A stretch of DNA of 64,000 bases from JACMLD01 sp038207265 (GTDB lineage: Bacteria; Bacteroidota; Bacteroidia; Chitinophagales; Chitinophagaceae), in the NCBI GenBank assembly GCA_038207265.1, contig JBBQZZ010000019.1, positions 1 to 64,000 of the forward strand, read 5' to 3'. Under the pieces are notes generated by a model. It was not told the DNA's origin. It saw nothing but the letters and a program-made list of their open reading frames with translations, and searched no databases. The position numbers were made by a program, and so were the translations under genes. Of this stretch, positions 1-8,901 are shown piece after piece (position 1 is the stretch's first letter; each line of letters opens with the position of its first letter).

Positions 1-575
1 TGCCAGTTGGCACTATTATAATTGGGTACCCAGCTTGGATTCTGAGGACTGATCCAGTCTGTATTGTTCCCTCCTTCTGATTGCATTAAATTATGAAGGT
101 ATAACGGATAGGCCATCCCAACTCCATTTGCTGATACACCACCATTGTAGCCCGGAAACAATGCCATTATACTAAATGATAATTTGCGACCCTTGCTGAT
201 AGCATCATTCATCGCACCATCAAAATTGGTCCAGTTATATACTCCCTGAGATGGCTCCATATTATCCCACGTCAATGAACTTCTTACATACGCATCCAGC
301 ATAACGGGCGCAACTCCTTCTGTTACATTCCCTACTACCTGACTGGCTGCTTCAGAATGCCATTGCTCTGCACCACGACCCGGTGATGGAATCTCTGTTG
401 TTGATGGAATACTGGTGAAGGATAGTGTACTGACAGGAGCTTGTGCAAAGAGAGAAAAACTGCCGGCTGTTAAAATAAGAATTAAAAAGAAATGGTTAGC
501 CTTCGCAGATACATTCAGTTGAGTACATAGGAAATTAACCAAACTTCTTCTGGTGGTACAGAAATAGATTTTCAT
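1..575 (-). CDS. secreted glycoside-hydrolase-like protein, C-terminus beyond window
   Basis: The reading frame starts at the ATG complementary to 573-575 and runs off the left edge with no stop, giving the first 191 residues. A hydrophobic stretch around residues 28-43 ending in FSLFAQA looks like a signal peptide with a long charged N-region, so the protein is probably exported; MKIYFCTT is the only nearby start. The mature part contains PGRGAEQWHSE and YVRSSLTWDNMEP followed by GVYNWTNFD, a pattern typical of TIM-barrel glycoside-hydrolase-like proteins of the DUF4832/DUF4874 and GH42-like sort, in which W-x-x-[IL]EP-x-x-G-x-[YF]-x-W precedes the second barrel helix. Catalytic residues lie outside the visible part, so activity is not shown. 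It is transcribed divergently from the polysaccharide locus and could act on extracellular glycans; that link is inference. Confidence 0.6.
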   Translation of the reverse strand, partial: MKIYFCTTRRSLVNFLCTQLNVSAKANHFFLILILTAGSFSLFAQAPVSTLSFTSIPSTTEIPSPGRGAEQWHSEAASQVVGNVTEGVAPVMLDAYVRSSLTWDNMEPSQGVYNWTNFDGAMNDAISKGRKLSFSIMALFPGYNGGVSANGVGMAYPLYLHNLMQSEGGNNTDWISPQNPSWVPNYNSANW

Positions 576-1385
576 ACTTCCTGGATATTGGATTAACTAT
601 TGAATTTAAATCAGGCTATCACAAAGTTGAAAGCCGACAAATACTTTCAAAATGCTTGCCAAAAAAAAATTTTTAGGTGCAGACCATTAGAAAAAAAATC
701 AATTGCAAAATAAATATTGCATTTAAACCTGATAAAAAGTTGAGTTGCAATCTATAAAAAAGAAATCCACAATTTGTTGAAAAGAAATAAGAGATGAAAT
801 TAAATATTGAATGCACGTTTCTACAATTACATTTGATGAGCTAACTACTTTTTTAGATGCAAGATTTGAAGTAAGGGAAATAAACAATGTGCAACTAATG
901 TATCACGAATGCATTCATTTGAATGATCGATAAAAACGTTAGCAATTAAAATATATTGCCTGCAATATTTTATTTATATAAATGAAGTTTGAAAATTAAA
1001 AAGTGTAACCTAAGTATCCGCAAATTTTTAAACAACTTAAAAGTCCCGGATCTCCTATCAATTTGTTGGGTTCACAGAAACAAACATTATTTATCCCACT
1101 ATTTGGTTCTTACTGAAAAGTTTTTATCTTTAGCCCCGATTAACAGTGGTCTGGTCGCCATGAAATGAACCTAATTTCATTATATTAAGATCAGTACATA
1201 TATTTAATTTCTTATATCTGACGAACAACTTCCAATAAAACCTATTGCCTGCTAACTTTATTGCCAATATAAATTTCGATATTCAGAAAATTATATTGAT
1301 GCATCCTCGTTTAAATCCATATTATATAAAAATCCTACACCTCAAATACTTAAAAACTTTGACTTTCAAAGCATTACTATTTACC
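576..1385. other. long AT-rich intergenic region / leader of polysaccharide locus
   Basis: About 810 bases separate the divergent secreted protein from the Wza-like gene. The left 500 bases are AT-rich with no convincing gene; a 40-codon frame at 811-933 is unsupported. The right part holds a candidate promoter (1102-1132) and a 7-bp perfect hairpin with arms ATGAAAT and ATTTCAT at 1160-1180, which would lie in a roughly 250-base untranslated leader of the export gene. Confidence 0.5.
1102..1132 (+). promoter_or_regulatory. candidate Bacteroidota promoter for polysaccharide operon
   Basis: TTTG at 1102-1105 and TATCTTTA at 1125-1132 are separated by 19 bases. This fits the Bacteroidota -33/-7 arrangement (TTTG, 19-21 bases, TAnnTTTG) with one mismatch in the last position of the -7 element. 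Transcription would begin near 1139. Confidence 0.4.
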
Positions 1386-2192
1386 ATGAAAAGAAATGAA
1401 TCTAATTTTACGAGAATTAGCGTCTTAGCATTACTGTTATCTGCTTATATGTTCTCGTTATCATCCTGCGCAGACTCAAAGAAATTTGTTTATTTCGAAG
1501 GTATAAAAGATGGTACGTTAAAGACAGCGTATCCAAACACTGAATCTACAATTCAGAAAAACGATCTTTTGAGTATTACGGTAAGCAGTGCCAATGCAGC
1601 TGCCTCCGCAATCTTTAACGCACCAAACGAATCTACCCCCACGCTTAGTTCTGCTACATCATTTGCAAATACACTTACTGTGGGTTACCTGGTTAATTCG
1701 AGTGGAGATATACAGTTCCCGGTACTGGGAAAAATACATGCGGCAGGCTTGAATAAAACACAATTACAAAATTTACTTGCTCAACAGTTGGTTGACCAGA
1801 AACAGTTGGTTGACCCAATTGTAACCATCCGTCATTTGAATTTTCGTGTAAGTGTGCTGGGAGAGGTTGCTAAACCGGGCGTATTTACAACGCCCAATGA
1901 AAAACTTAGTTTAATAGAAGCACTCAGTTTTGCCGGCGATATCACAATTTATGGCAAACGAGATAATATTTTACTGATAAGGGAAGACGATAAAGGAGAA
2001 AAAATATTGAAAAGGCTAAGCTTAACATCACGTGATTTATTTACATCACCCTATTACTACCTGAAATCAAATGATGTAATTTATGTGGAACCAAGCCAAA
2101 ACAGGGTAGCGAAAGAAAGAAGTCAGCAATTGATTCCTGTAGTGCTGAGTGTAATTTCGTTGTTGATAATCACAGTTAATAATCTGAGATAA
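1386..2192 (+). CDS. polysaccharide export lipoprotein (Wza/BexD-like)
   Basis: Outer-membrane polysaccharide export protein of the Poly_export/SLBB family, 268 residues, forming the exit channel for Wzy-pathway polymers. The start at 1386 is chosen because it gives a clean lipoprotein signal: MKRNESN, a hydrophobic core and LSSC with Cys28 as the lipidated residue; a 47-residue upstream TTG extension would bury that signal. The Poly_export domain covers roughly residues 45-150 (QKNDLLSITV, SGDIQFPVLGKI), followed by an SLBB-type segment (VSVLGEVAKPGVF, about residue 155 on). The C-terminus ends in a hydrophobic helix (LIPVVLSVISLLIITV), equivalent to the membrane-spanning helix of Wza. It is shorter than Escherichia coli Wza (379 aa) but normal for Bacteroidota. 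It is directly followed by the Wzc-like partner and is probably the first gene of the operon. Confidence 0.9.
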   Translation: MKRNESNFTRISVLALLLSAYMFSLSSCADSKKFVYFEGIKDGTLKTAYPNTESTIQKNDLLSITVSSANAAASAIFNAPNESTPTLSSATSFANTLTVGYLVNSSGDIQFPVLGKIHAAGLNKTQLQNLLAQQLVDQKQLVDPIVTIRHLNFRVSVLGEVAKPGVFTTPNEKLSLIEALSFAGDITIYGKRDNILLIREDDKGEKILKRLSLTSRDLFTSPYYYLKSNDVIYVEPSQNRVAKERSQQLIPVVLSVISLLIITVNNLR

Positions 2193-2273
2193 TCCGCTTT
2201 AAAAAAAATATTTACAGATACTTTTAGTCTTTTTTTGATAATAACAATAGCATCACATTAAACCCTCTGAATC

Positions 2274-4637
2274 ATGAAAAAGTCGCAGCCGAATGGAACA
2301 GAAGCAGGAAATGATAAATTTTTTCAACAACTGGCCGTTAAATATCTTCCGTATTGGCCTTTGTTTCTTATCCTGATTGCACTATTTGTATCGCTTGCCT
2401 ATTTTTATATCCAGTATGCGCCCCCGGTATATGAATCCACTGCCAGCATTCTTATCAAAGATAAAAACAGAGGTCAGGAGGATTCCAAAATGGAAGAACT
2501 CCTGAATATTTTTGGAGAAAAGAAAATTGTTGAAAATGAGCTGGAAGTATTACGTTCAAACGAAGTCATAAACCAGATTGTGATTTCAATGAGATTGTAT
2601 GCTCCTGTAGATAGAAAAAGCGGCTGGATTACGCGCAGCGGTTTCTTAACCAGTCCGGTTGTACCTGAACTGGCGGATCCAAAATCTATTAAAGAAACAG
2701 AAAACATTCCGTTTACTTATGCTCAGGATCAGAACAATGTAAAAATTGAGAACACTGTATTTCCACTTGACAAATGGACTAAATCTGATTGGGGCATGCT
2801 CCGTTTTGTAAAAAACCCCAATTATAAAGTTCCTGCAGAAGTTGGCGCCGGTAAAGATGATGGAAAATACTCTTTTTCATTGTATAAGCTGAGCAATATT
2901 GTTGATGCGGTTACCACCAGTTTAAAAACCGTTCCTACAAGTAAACAATCTTCCGTTATTAATATTTCCTACAAAGATGAAGTGCCGGCCCGCGGGGAAA
3001 GTGTAATCATGAGTGTTGTAAATACTTACAATAATAATGCTGTACAGAGAAAAAGCGAATTTGCAACCAGTACACAAAAATTTATTGAAGACCGTTTGAA
3101 AAACGTAAAATATGATTTGGATTCTATTGAAAGCAGTATTCAGAAATACCGGAATCGCACGGGTATAGTTGATATTAGTGAACAAAGTAAATTATACCTG
3201 CAGAATATCTCTCAAAGCGACCAGCAAAAGAACCAGATGAAAACACAACTGGCTGCAATTGACGAAGTTCAAAAATACCTGGAGGCAAAAAACGGTTCAG
3301 GCAGTGTTGTACCTTCTACTTTTAATATTACCGACCCAACACTTACACAGTTAATCACCAAACTTCAAACTGCCCAAACAGAATACACAAAGTTGAAACA
3401 AACCACCGGCGAAAATAATCCGATGGTTTCATCTGTTCAGAACGAAATAACAAAAACAAAATCAGAAATACAGGAAACCATAAAGAGCCAGCGCAATAAT
3501 ATACAGGCGAGCATGGCTACAGTAAATGAAACAGCCAATTCTTACTCGTCAATGGCAAATAGCATTCCGCAGAAAGAAAGAGAATTGGTGGAAGTAAGCA
3601 GGCAGCGAAACATCAAAGCAGACATATATGCATTCCTTCTTCAGAAAAGAGAAGAAGCCGCATCTTATTCTGTTAGCTCCATACAGCCCGATAGTTATAT
3701 GGTAGATAATCCAACCACGGGTGTAAATCCGGTAAGCCCTAAAAAATATTTAATTCTTTTATTTGCATTTATTGCACCATTTGGAGTAGGTGCAGCCATC
3801 ATTTCAGGGAGAAGTGCTTTAAATAATAAAGTGCTTTTCAGATCAGAGATCGAGAATATGTCTGATTTTCCTGTAATTGGAGAGATTATCCAGGGAAAAT
3901 TTGAAAACAGCATCGTTACTGCTTCCAAAGAAAGAAGTTTTATTGTTGAACAATTTCGACATCTTAGGTCTTCCTTGATCAATATAACAAAACCCGCCGG
4001 TACAATTAAACAACTGGTAGTCACTTCTTCTATTGAAGGTGAAGGAAAAAGCTTTGTTGCGGTAAATCTTGCCAACAGCATTGCAAGGACTAATAAGAAA
4101 GTAATATTGCTTGAGATGGACCTTCACCAGCCATCCATTTGTGAAATGATGGGAATTGAAAGAGGAATAGGTATTACAGATTATTTGTCGGGAAAGGTTT
4201 CGGTAGAGGAAATTCTATTGCAAACTCAAATCAATCCTGATTTATATTTTGTTTCTGCCGGTAATCTTGATGAACAAGCTTCCGAATTGCTGTTGAACGG
4301 AAAACTTGAAATCTTACTGAATTATCTGAATACACAGGCCGATATGCTCATCATCGATATGCCACCTGTAAATCCAATTTCAGATTTGTATGTGGTTGCA
4401 CCATTGTGCGACTATGTACTGTACATTATCCGCCATGGTAAAGCACCTAAAAACACCCTGAAAGTTCTTGACGAAAATATGGACTCACACAATATTAAAA
4501 AAGTGGCCCTGGTGTTCAATGGTATCAAGAGAAGAGGTACTGGTAAATACAGTTACGGTTACGGCTATGGCTATGGCTACGATTATAAATCTTCATATGA
4601 TTCTTATGGGAAAAATAAAAAGAAGAAAGTAGGTTAA
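2274..4637 (+). CDS. Wzc-like polysaccharide co-polymerase with BY-kinase domain
   Basis: Inner-membrane polysaccharide co-polymerase and bacterial tyrosine autokinase that controls chain length and couples to the export channel. Of 787 residues, the N-terminus has a first membrane segment (about 30-50) and a Wzz domain beginning PPVYESTASILIKD, then a long coiled-coil periplasmic region, and a second membrane segment near 490-512 preceded by the P-rich NPVSPKKY. The cytoplasmic CpsD/CapB-type kinase has Walker A SIEGEGKS (about 585-593), Walker A-prime ILLEMDLHQPS and Walker B MLIIDMPPV. The C-terminus is a tyrosine cluster (about residues 759-780, alternating YG and Y-rich), the usual autophosphorylation tail. 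Both halves are fused, as in Proteobacteria. No cognate Wzb-type phosphatase is seen in the window. Confidence 0.93.
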   Translation: MKKSQPNGTEAGNDKFFQQLAVKYLPYWPLFLILIALFVSLAYFYIQYAPPVYESTASILIKDKNRGQEDSKMEELLNIFGEKKIVENELEVLRSNEVINQIVISMRLYAPVDRKSGWITRSGFLTSPVVPELADPKSIKETENIPFTYAQDQNNVKIENTVFPLDKWTKSDWGMLRFVKNPNYKVPAEVGAGKDDGKYSFSLYKLSNIVDAVTTSLKTVPTSKQSSVINISYKDEVPARGESVIMSVVNTYNNNAVQRKSEFATSTQKFIEDRLKNVKYDLDSIESSIQKYRNRTGIVDISEQSKLYLQNISQSDQQKNQMKTQLAAIDEVQKYLEAKNGSGSVVPSTFNITDPTLTQLITKLQTAQTEYTKLKQTTGENNPMVSSVQNEITKTKSEIQETIKSQRNNIQASMATVNETANSYSSMANSIPQKERELVEVSRQRNIKADIYAFLLQKREEAASYSVSSIQPDSYMVDNPTTGVNPVSPKKYLILLFAFIAPFGVGAAIISGRSALNNKVLFRSEIENMSDFPVIGEIIQGKFENSIVTASKERSFIVEQFRHLRSSLINITKPAGTIKQLVVTSSIEGEGKSFVAVNLANSIARTNKKVILLEMDLHQPSICEMMGIERGIGITDYLSGKVSVEEILLQTQINPDLYFVSAGNLDEQASELLLNGKLEILLNYLNTQADMLIIDMPPVNPISDLYVVAPLCDYVLYIIRHGKAPKNTLKVLDENMDSHNIKKVALVFNGIKRRGTGKYSYGYGYGYGYDYKSSYDSYGKNKKKKVG

Positions 4638-5009
4638 TCGCTCTGTTTATTTTTTCATGATCAGAATCTTTGCAAAAACAGTTTTACTGACAGGAAGACT
4701 ATTTACTGCTTTCAGCATTAAAACTTATATTAATTCCAGATACTTAAATCCGGTCTTTATTCGTTTCTTATGCTAAGCAGAATCAGCCCTTAATGAGCTG
4801 GTTTTGTCTTGGTTATGGTAAGCAATTTATTAATCCGTTCTAATTTTCAATGGGACTGAGGTGGCGAAGCTTTATCATGTATCAACTTCAGCAAGTCCCT
4901 TTACAAGCCAATTTTTTAAAATCCAAATCACTAATAAATATCAGAAATTAATTTATTTGAATTTTAATTTCAGATCCTTCAAACAATTTAAACCCAGTAC
5001 CATTTTTTG
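4638..5009. other. intergenic gap between wzc-like and wzx-like genes
   Basis: A gap of about 370 AT-rich bases inside an otherwise tight locus. I see no gene. The only structure is a weak hairpin with a following T-rich stretch at 4781-4808, so the export genes may form a separate transcript from the assembly genes. Confidence 0.5.
4781..4808 (+). terminator. weak candidate terminator after wzc-like gene
   Basis: ATCAGCCC and GAGCTGGT can pair (G-U pairs allowed, one mismatch) around TTAAT, followed by TTTTGTCTT. The stem is short, so this is tentative. Confidence 0.3.
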
Positions 5010-6323
5010 ATGAATTTATTAGTGAGGTTAAAATACTTGATGACATCTGATATGGTTCGTGTATCATTTTTAAACGGAATATCCACCGTTATCAAAATGA
5101 TTACCGGATTGATTAGTATAAAAATAGTTTCAGTAATTATTGGTCCAACCGGTATTGCACTGTTAGGTCAATTGACAAATTTTTCAGCCATCGTTTTAAT
5201 TATTGCCAATGGTGGCATCAATGTAGGAATAACAAAATATATTTCTGAACATGCCGACAATGAAAATAAATACAGTTTGTTTCTTAGTACCGGGGTTTGG
5301 ATAACCACTATATTTTCAATAATAACAGGTATTGCGCTGATTGTTGGCGCAGGCTATTTTTCAACAATTATTTTGCACAATATTCAGTACAAAATAGTTT
5401 TTTACATTTTTGGGGGGACAATTATTTTTTACGCTTTTAATGCATTGCTTATTTCAGTAATCAATGGCTTTAAAGAATATAATAAATTTATTATTGCAAA
5501 TATCGTTGGCAGTTTTGTAGGGTTGATTTTTACAATCACACTGTCTGTTAAATTCGGAACTACAGGGGCGTTGGTTTCTTCTATCACATTTCAATCGGTA
5601 GTTTTTATTCTAACTTTATGGGTAGTAGCCAAATCAAAATGGTTCAAAATAAAAAATTTCTTTGCCAGGTTTAGCAAACCAACAGCCTTGCAATTGGGAC
5701 ACTATTCTATCATGGCGCTTGTAAGTGCCGTGACTGTTCCGGGCAGTCAGCTCTTTGTAAGAGGATACATTACCAAAGTACAGTCTATAACTCAAGCCGG
5801 TTTATGGGAAGGTATGAACAGGATTTCATTTATGTATTTGTTCATCATCATGACATCGCTCAGTGTTTACTATTTACCAAGACTTGCCGAATTGAAAAGA
5901 CCTGATGAATTGAAAAAAGAAGTTTTCAGTGTTTATAAACTGATGGTGCCTTTCATGATAATTTCTATCATTGTCATCTTTCTCCTGCGGGATTTTTTGA
6001 TCCAACTACTATTTACCAAAGAGTTTACTGAAATGCGATCGTTGTTCGGGTACCAGTTGCTGGGCGATTTTCTAAGAATGCTTGGCTGGGTATTGGGCTA
6101 TGTACTGATAGCAAAAGCCATGACAAAAACTTATGTAATTTTGGAATTCATGAACCTCCTGAATGCTGTAGTATTCAATATAATATTTATTAACGCATTC
6201 GGAACAGTTGGTGCTACTTTTGGTTATATCACCGTTAATTTCATTTACCTGATGGTAACCATTGTATTGCTGCGCAGAACCGTTTTTTCTGCAGATAAAA
6301 ACAACTTAAATTCAAGCAATTAA
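5010..6323 (+). CDS. Wzx-like lipid-linked oligosaccharide flippase
   Basis: Integral membrane protein of 437 residues from the MOP superfamily, resembling O-antigen translocases of the WzxE type. It would flip undecaprenyl-diphosphate-linked repeat units to the periplasmic face. About twelve hydrophobic helices can be counted over the full length. The N-terminus MNLLVRLKYLMTSDMVRVSFLNG followed by TVIKMITGLISIKIVSVIIGPTGIALLGQL is characteristic of this family. ATG at 5010 is preferred over a TTG immediately before it. It is followed 19 bases later by the Wzy-like polymerase, which fits a Wzx/Wzy assembly pair. Confidence 0.88.
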   Translation: MNLLVRLKYLMTSDMVRVSFLNGISTVIKMITGLISIKIVSVIIGPTGIALLGQLTNFSAIVLIIANGGINVGITKYISEHADNENKYSLFLSTGVWITTIFSIITGIALIVGAGYFSTIILHNIQYKIVFYIFGGTIIFYAFNALLISVINGFKEYNKFIIANIVGSFVGLIFTITLSVKFGTTGALVSSITFQSVVFILTLWVVAKSKWFKIKNFFARFSKPTALQLGHYSIMALVSAVTVPGSQLFVRGYITKVQSITQAGLWEGMNRISFMYLFIIMTSLSVYYLPRLAELKRPDELKKEVFSVYKLMVPFMIISIIVIFLLRDFLIQLLFTKEFTEMRSLFGYQLLGDFLRMLGWVLGYVLIAKAMTKTYVILEFMNLLNAVVFNIIFINAFGTVGATFGYITVNFIYLMVTIVLLRRTVFSADKNNLNSSN

Positions 6324-6342
6324 TTTATAAAATTTTACCTCC

Positions 6343-7704
6343 TTGGAATTTATTCTGATTGTACTGGGTGTCCTTTTTCTCTATCTGCTGATTGTAAAAC
6401 CAGAAGTGATTGCCGTTTTCTTTTTTACAATTACAATTGCAGATATAAATACAAGTATCAGCGGGGTACCTCTAAACATACGGGCCATTATTGGCCTGGC
6501 TTTGTTTGCAAGAACGTTGATTGCAAACCGCAATTCAACCTCGTATCCTATCTTCTTAGCGGGCCCAACAGTTAATATATTTTATATAGCCTTATACACC
6601 GTTTTTATTTCTGCCTGTTACGATTTACTAACCTTTGAATTCGTGAAAATATCCGCTACCACTTTAATCGTAGCATATACCGGGTACTATTTTTTTATCA
6701 AACAGAACAATTCGAGCCTGCTTAAAACAAGTCTTTATTTAGCTGGGCTAATATGCGTGGCAGATTTGGTATATACCTATGCCGCATATGGTTCGTTTCC
6801 TGTTCAGAGAATTTATATGGATATTTTAAAAATACCAGTGAATTATGATGAAGATGGTAAAATAATAGAGATTATCAATCATGGATTTTATGGATTGGTT
6901 TGCGGATTAGCATTTGTAGTCATATTGGCCGACTACCTGAATAATAAATTAAAATATAAAATACTCGTATTGCTGGTTCCCGTCATGTTTTTAGGAGTAT
7001 TGATGTCTACATCCAGAAGTGCATTGTTGGGATTAATTGGAATAACTATTTTTCTTATCGGTAAAGCTTTACAAAAAAAGGAAAGCAGCAAAAAAGCATA
7101 TTCCCTGTCGATGATTATTCTTTCAGCTACTATCATCTCTTTTCTTGTTTTTGCATCCCTTCAAAGTTTTTTTGACCTTGATAAAAATTTTATGGACCGC
7201 ATTACACTGCGTTTGATTGATGAACCGGTGGCAGTTATAAATAAGCAACTTGGTTTTAAATACAATGTCAATTCACTTGATGCCATGGAATGGCGGAAAG
7301 AAGCTTCCGAAAATGCGATGGAAGCTTTCCTGAACCTCAAATTCCACGAGCAAATATTTGGTATAGGGTATTGGGGTTTTGCCTCCAGGAAACTTGGACA
7401 CAACAATTTACCTGCACACAATGGGATATTAATGTTGCTGATTGAATTTGGAATGGTGGGTCTGGTATTCTGGTCAATATTTATTGGTACATGCATAAAA
7501 AGATCCCTGAAAAGTAGCCCGGATATGTCGCCGGTACTATTATTGATAATATTCGTGTTTTTATTTTCACTTGCAAATAATTCAGAACTCACGGGAAGCA
7601 CGATGTTCCTTTTTGTGAGTACATTCATTGCTGAAACTATTTACAATTCAAAAGTAAATAGCCAAATCAAACCTCCGTTTACACTCTATGCTGCCACAGA
7701 CTAG
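6343..7704 (+). CDS. Wzy-like O-antigen polymerase/ligase family protein
   Basis: Polytopic membrane protein of 453 residues with about ten to twelve hydrophobic helices, probably the Wzy polymerase that joins repeat units in the periplasm. The diagnostic part is the Wzy_C-type region near residues 320-400: a large loop (about 285-360) and then LGHNNLPAHNGILMLLIEFGMVGLVFW, with the conserved H-N-x-x-L pattern and G-x-x-G. A TTG at 6343 is the only credible start: an in-frame stop lies 15 bases upstream and the next methionine is more than 100 residues in. Ligase function (WaaL/PglL-like) cannot be excluded from sequence alone, but the position next to wzx favours polymerase. The 3' end overlaps the next reading frame. 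Confidence 0.8.
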   Translation: MEFILIVLGVLFLYLLIVKPEVIAVFFFTITIADINTSISGVPLNIRAIIGLALFARTLIANRNSTSYPIFLAGPTVNIFYIALYTVFISACYDLLTFEFVKISATTLIVAYTGYYFFIKQNNSSLLKTSLYLAGLICVADLVYTYAAYGSFPVQRIYMDILKIPVNYDEDGKIIEIINHGFYGLVCGLAFVVILADYLNNKLKYKILVLLVPVMFLGVLMSTSRSALLGLIGITIFLIGKALQKKESSKKAYSLSMIILSATIISFLVFASLQSFFDLDKNFMDRITLRLIDEPVAVINKQLGFKYNVNSLDAMEWRKEASENAMEAFLNLKFHEQIFGIGYWGFASRKLGHNNLPAHNGILMLLIEFGMVGLVFWSIFIGTCIKRSLKSSPDMSPVLLLIIFVFLFSLANNSELTGSTMFLFVSTFIAETIYNSKVNSQIKPPFTLYAATD

Positions 7705-8818
7705 TCCGATTCCTATTAAAATGCAAAGCAAAAGATTATTGTATATTTCGCCAGCTTTCCCGGTTGGCGGTCTTGAAAAATTGCTCGTTTTCATCGCCAA
7801 TTCGTTTTCTGTAGAAACCGATAAGCAGATAGTGATTAGTTTGAGCAGCAACAACGTTCTTCAAACAGAACTCAATAACGATATAGTGTTTGTTGCCTTA
7901 CCCCGTAAATCAAAGTTTGACAGCAGTGTAATATTTAAACTTCGCAAAATCATTCGTACTGAAAAACCAGACGCATTTATTTCTCTTAATTTTTTCGGCT
8001 ACTTTTTTCTTAAATTAGCCATGATCGGCATTCGTCCAAAAATAAAAACAATCATACTTTACCAGACCACCATCCATAAAAACAAAAAAGAATATTTACT
8101 TCATAAAATCTATACTGCTTTACTAAAAAAGAATGATCATATTGTAGCGGGATCAAAAAACCAGGTAATATATACACTGGAAAATTATGCCATTCCAAAA
8201 GACAAGATATCTGTAATTTATAATGGCGTAGATACAAGTCACTGGCACCTGCCAAATGGAAATGAAGGATGTACGGTACGAAAAGAATTTGGAATTCCAC
8301 CAGGTGCAAGAGTGATAGTCATAGCGGCTGCTTTCAGACCTGAAAAAAATCATACCGGCGCCATCAGGGCTTTGAAAATATTGCACGAAGAACACCAGGT
8401 AAAAGCATACTTACTAATGGTTGGTGATGGAACTACAAAACCAGCAGCCATGAACACCGCCAGCGAATTGGGCATGGAGGAATTTGTAAAATTTCCGGGT
8501 ATGCAAAAAGATGTGCGACCTTTTTTCTGGGCATCTAACCTGTTCACTTTGTGCTCATCGGCAGTAGAAACTTTCTCTGTGGCGGCACTTGAAGCAATGT
8601 CTTGTGGTCTGCCCTGCGTACTGACCAATATTGGTGGTGCTGCTGAAATGATTAATGAAAAAGTAAACGGTTTATTATGTGAGCCAAATGACCAGTCAAT
8701 AGCAGATACCTGGTACAAAGCCTTCAATGCAGGGTACTCTCCTGAAACTATTCGCGGGTACCTTGAAACCAATTTTAATTCAGATAGTATGCTGCAACAA
8801 TACAGGAGTGTTCTATAG
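7688..8818 (+). CDS. glycosyltransferase family 4
   Basis: Cytoplasmic GT-B fold retaining glycosyltransferase, up to 376 residues. The N-terminal Rossmann domain starts at LLYISPAFPVGGLEK, and the C-terminal GT1/GT4 domain contains AAAFRPEKNH, PGMQKDVRPFF and the donor-binding EX7E motif in AVETFSVAALEAM. The frame can start at ATG 7688, overlapping the polymerase gene by 17 bases, or at ATG 7721 (MQSKRLLYIS), which puts the first strand at the usual distance from the N-terminus; I cannot decide between them. The acceptor and donor sugars are unknown. It belongs to the repeat-unit assembly set. Confidence 0.88.
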   Translation: MLPQTSPIPIKMQSKRLLYISPAFPVGGLEKLLVFIANSFSVETDKQIVISLSSNNVLQTELNNDIVFVALPRKSKFDSSVIFKLRKIIRTEKPDAFISLNFFGYFFLKLAMIGIRPKIKTIILYQTTIHKNKKEYLLHKIYTALLKKNDHIVAGSKNQVIYTLENYAIPKDKISVIYNGVDTSHWHLPNGNEGCTVRKEFGIPPGARVIVIAAAFRPEKNHTGAIRALKILHEEHQVKAYLLMVGDGTTKPAAMNTASELGMEEFVKFPGMQKDVRPFFWASNLFTLCSSAVETFSVAALEAMSCGLPCVLTNIGGAAEMINEKVNGLLCEPNDQSIADTWYKAFNAGYSPETIRGYLETNFNSDSMLQQYRSVL

Positions 8819-8901
8819 AGAATGTTTCGTTGATTAAAAATTATCTTCCCGATACGTTAAATCGACTACCAAAATTTAATCGCTAATATTTCATTTTGTT
8901 T

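Noticed and set aside
811..933. A 40-codon frame in the long intergenic region
   Set aside because: No family resemblance, no promoter or neighbour support, and frames of this length are expected by chance in AT-rich spacers.
1245..1385. N-terminal extension of the export lipoprotein from TTG 1245
   Set aside because: It would bury the lipoprotein signal sequence; ATG 1386 gives a canonical lipobox.
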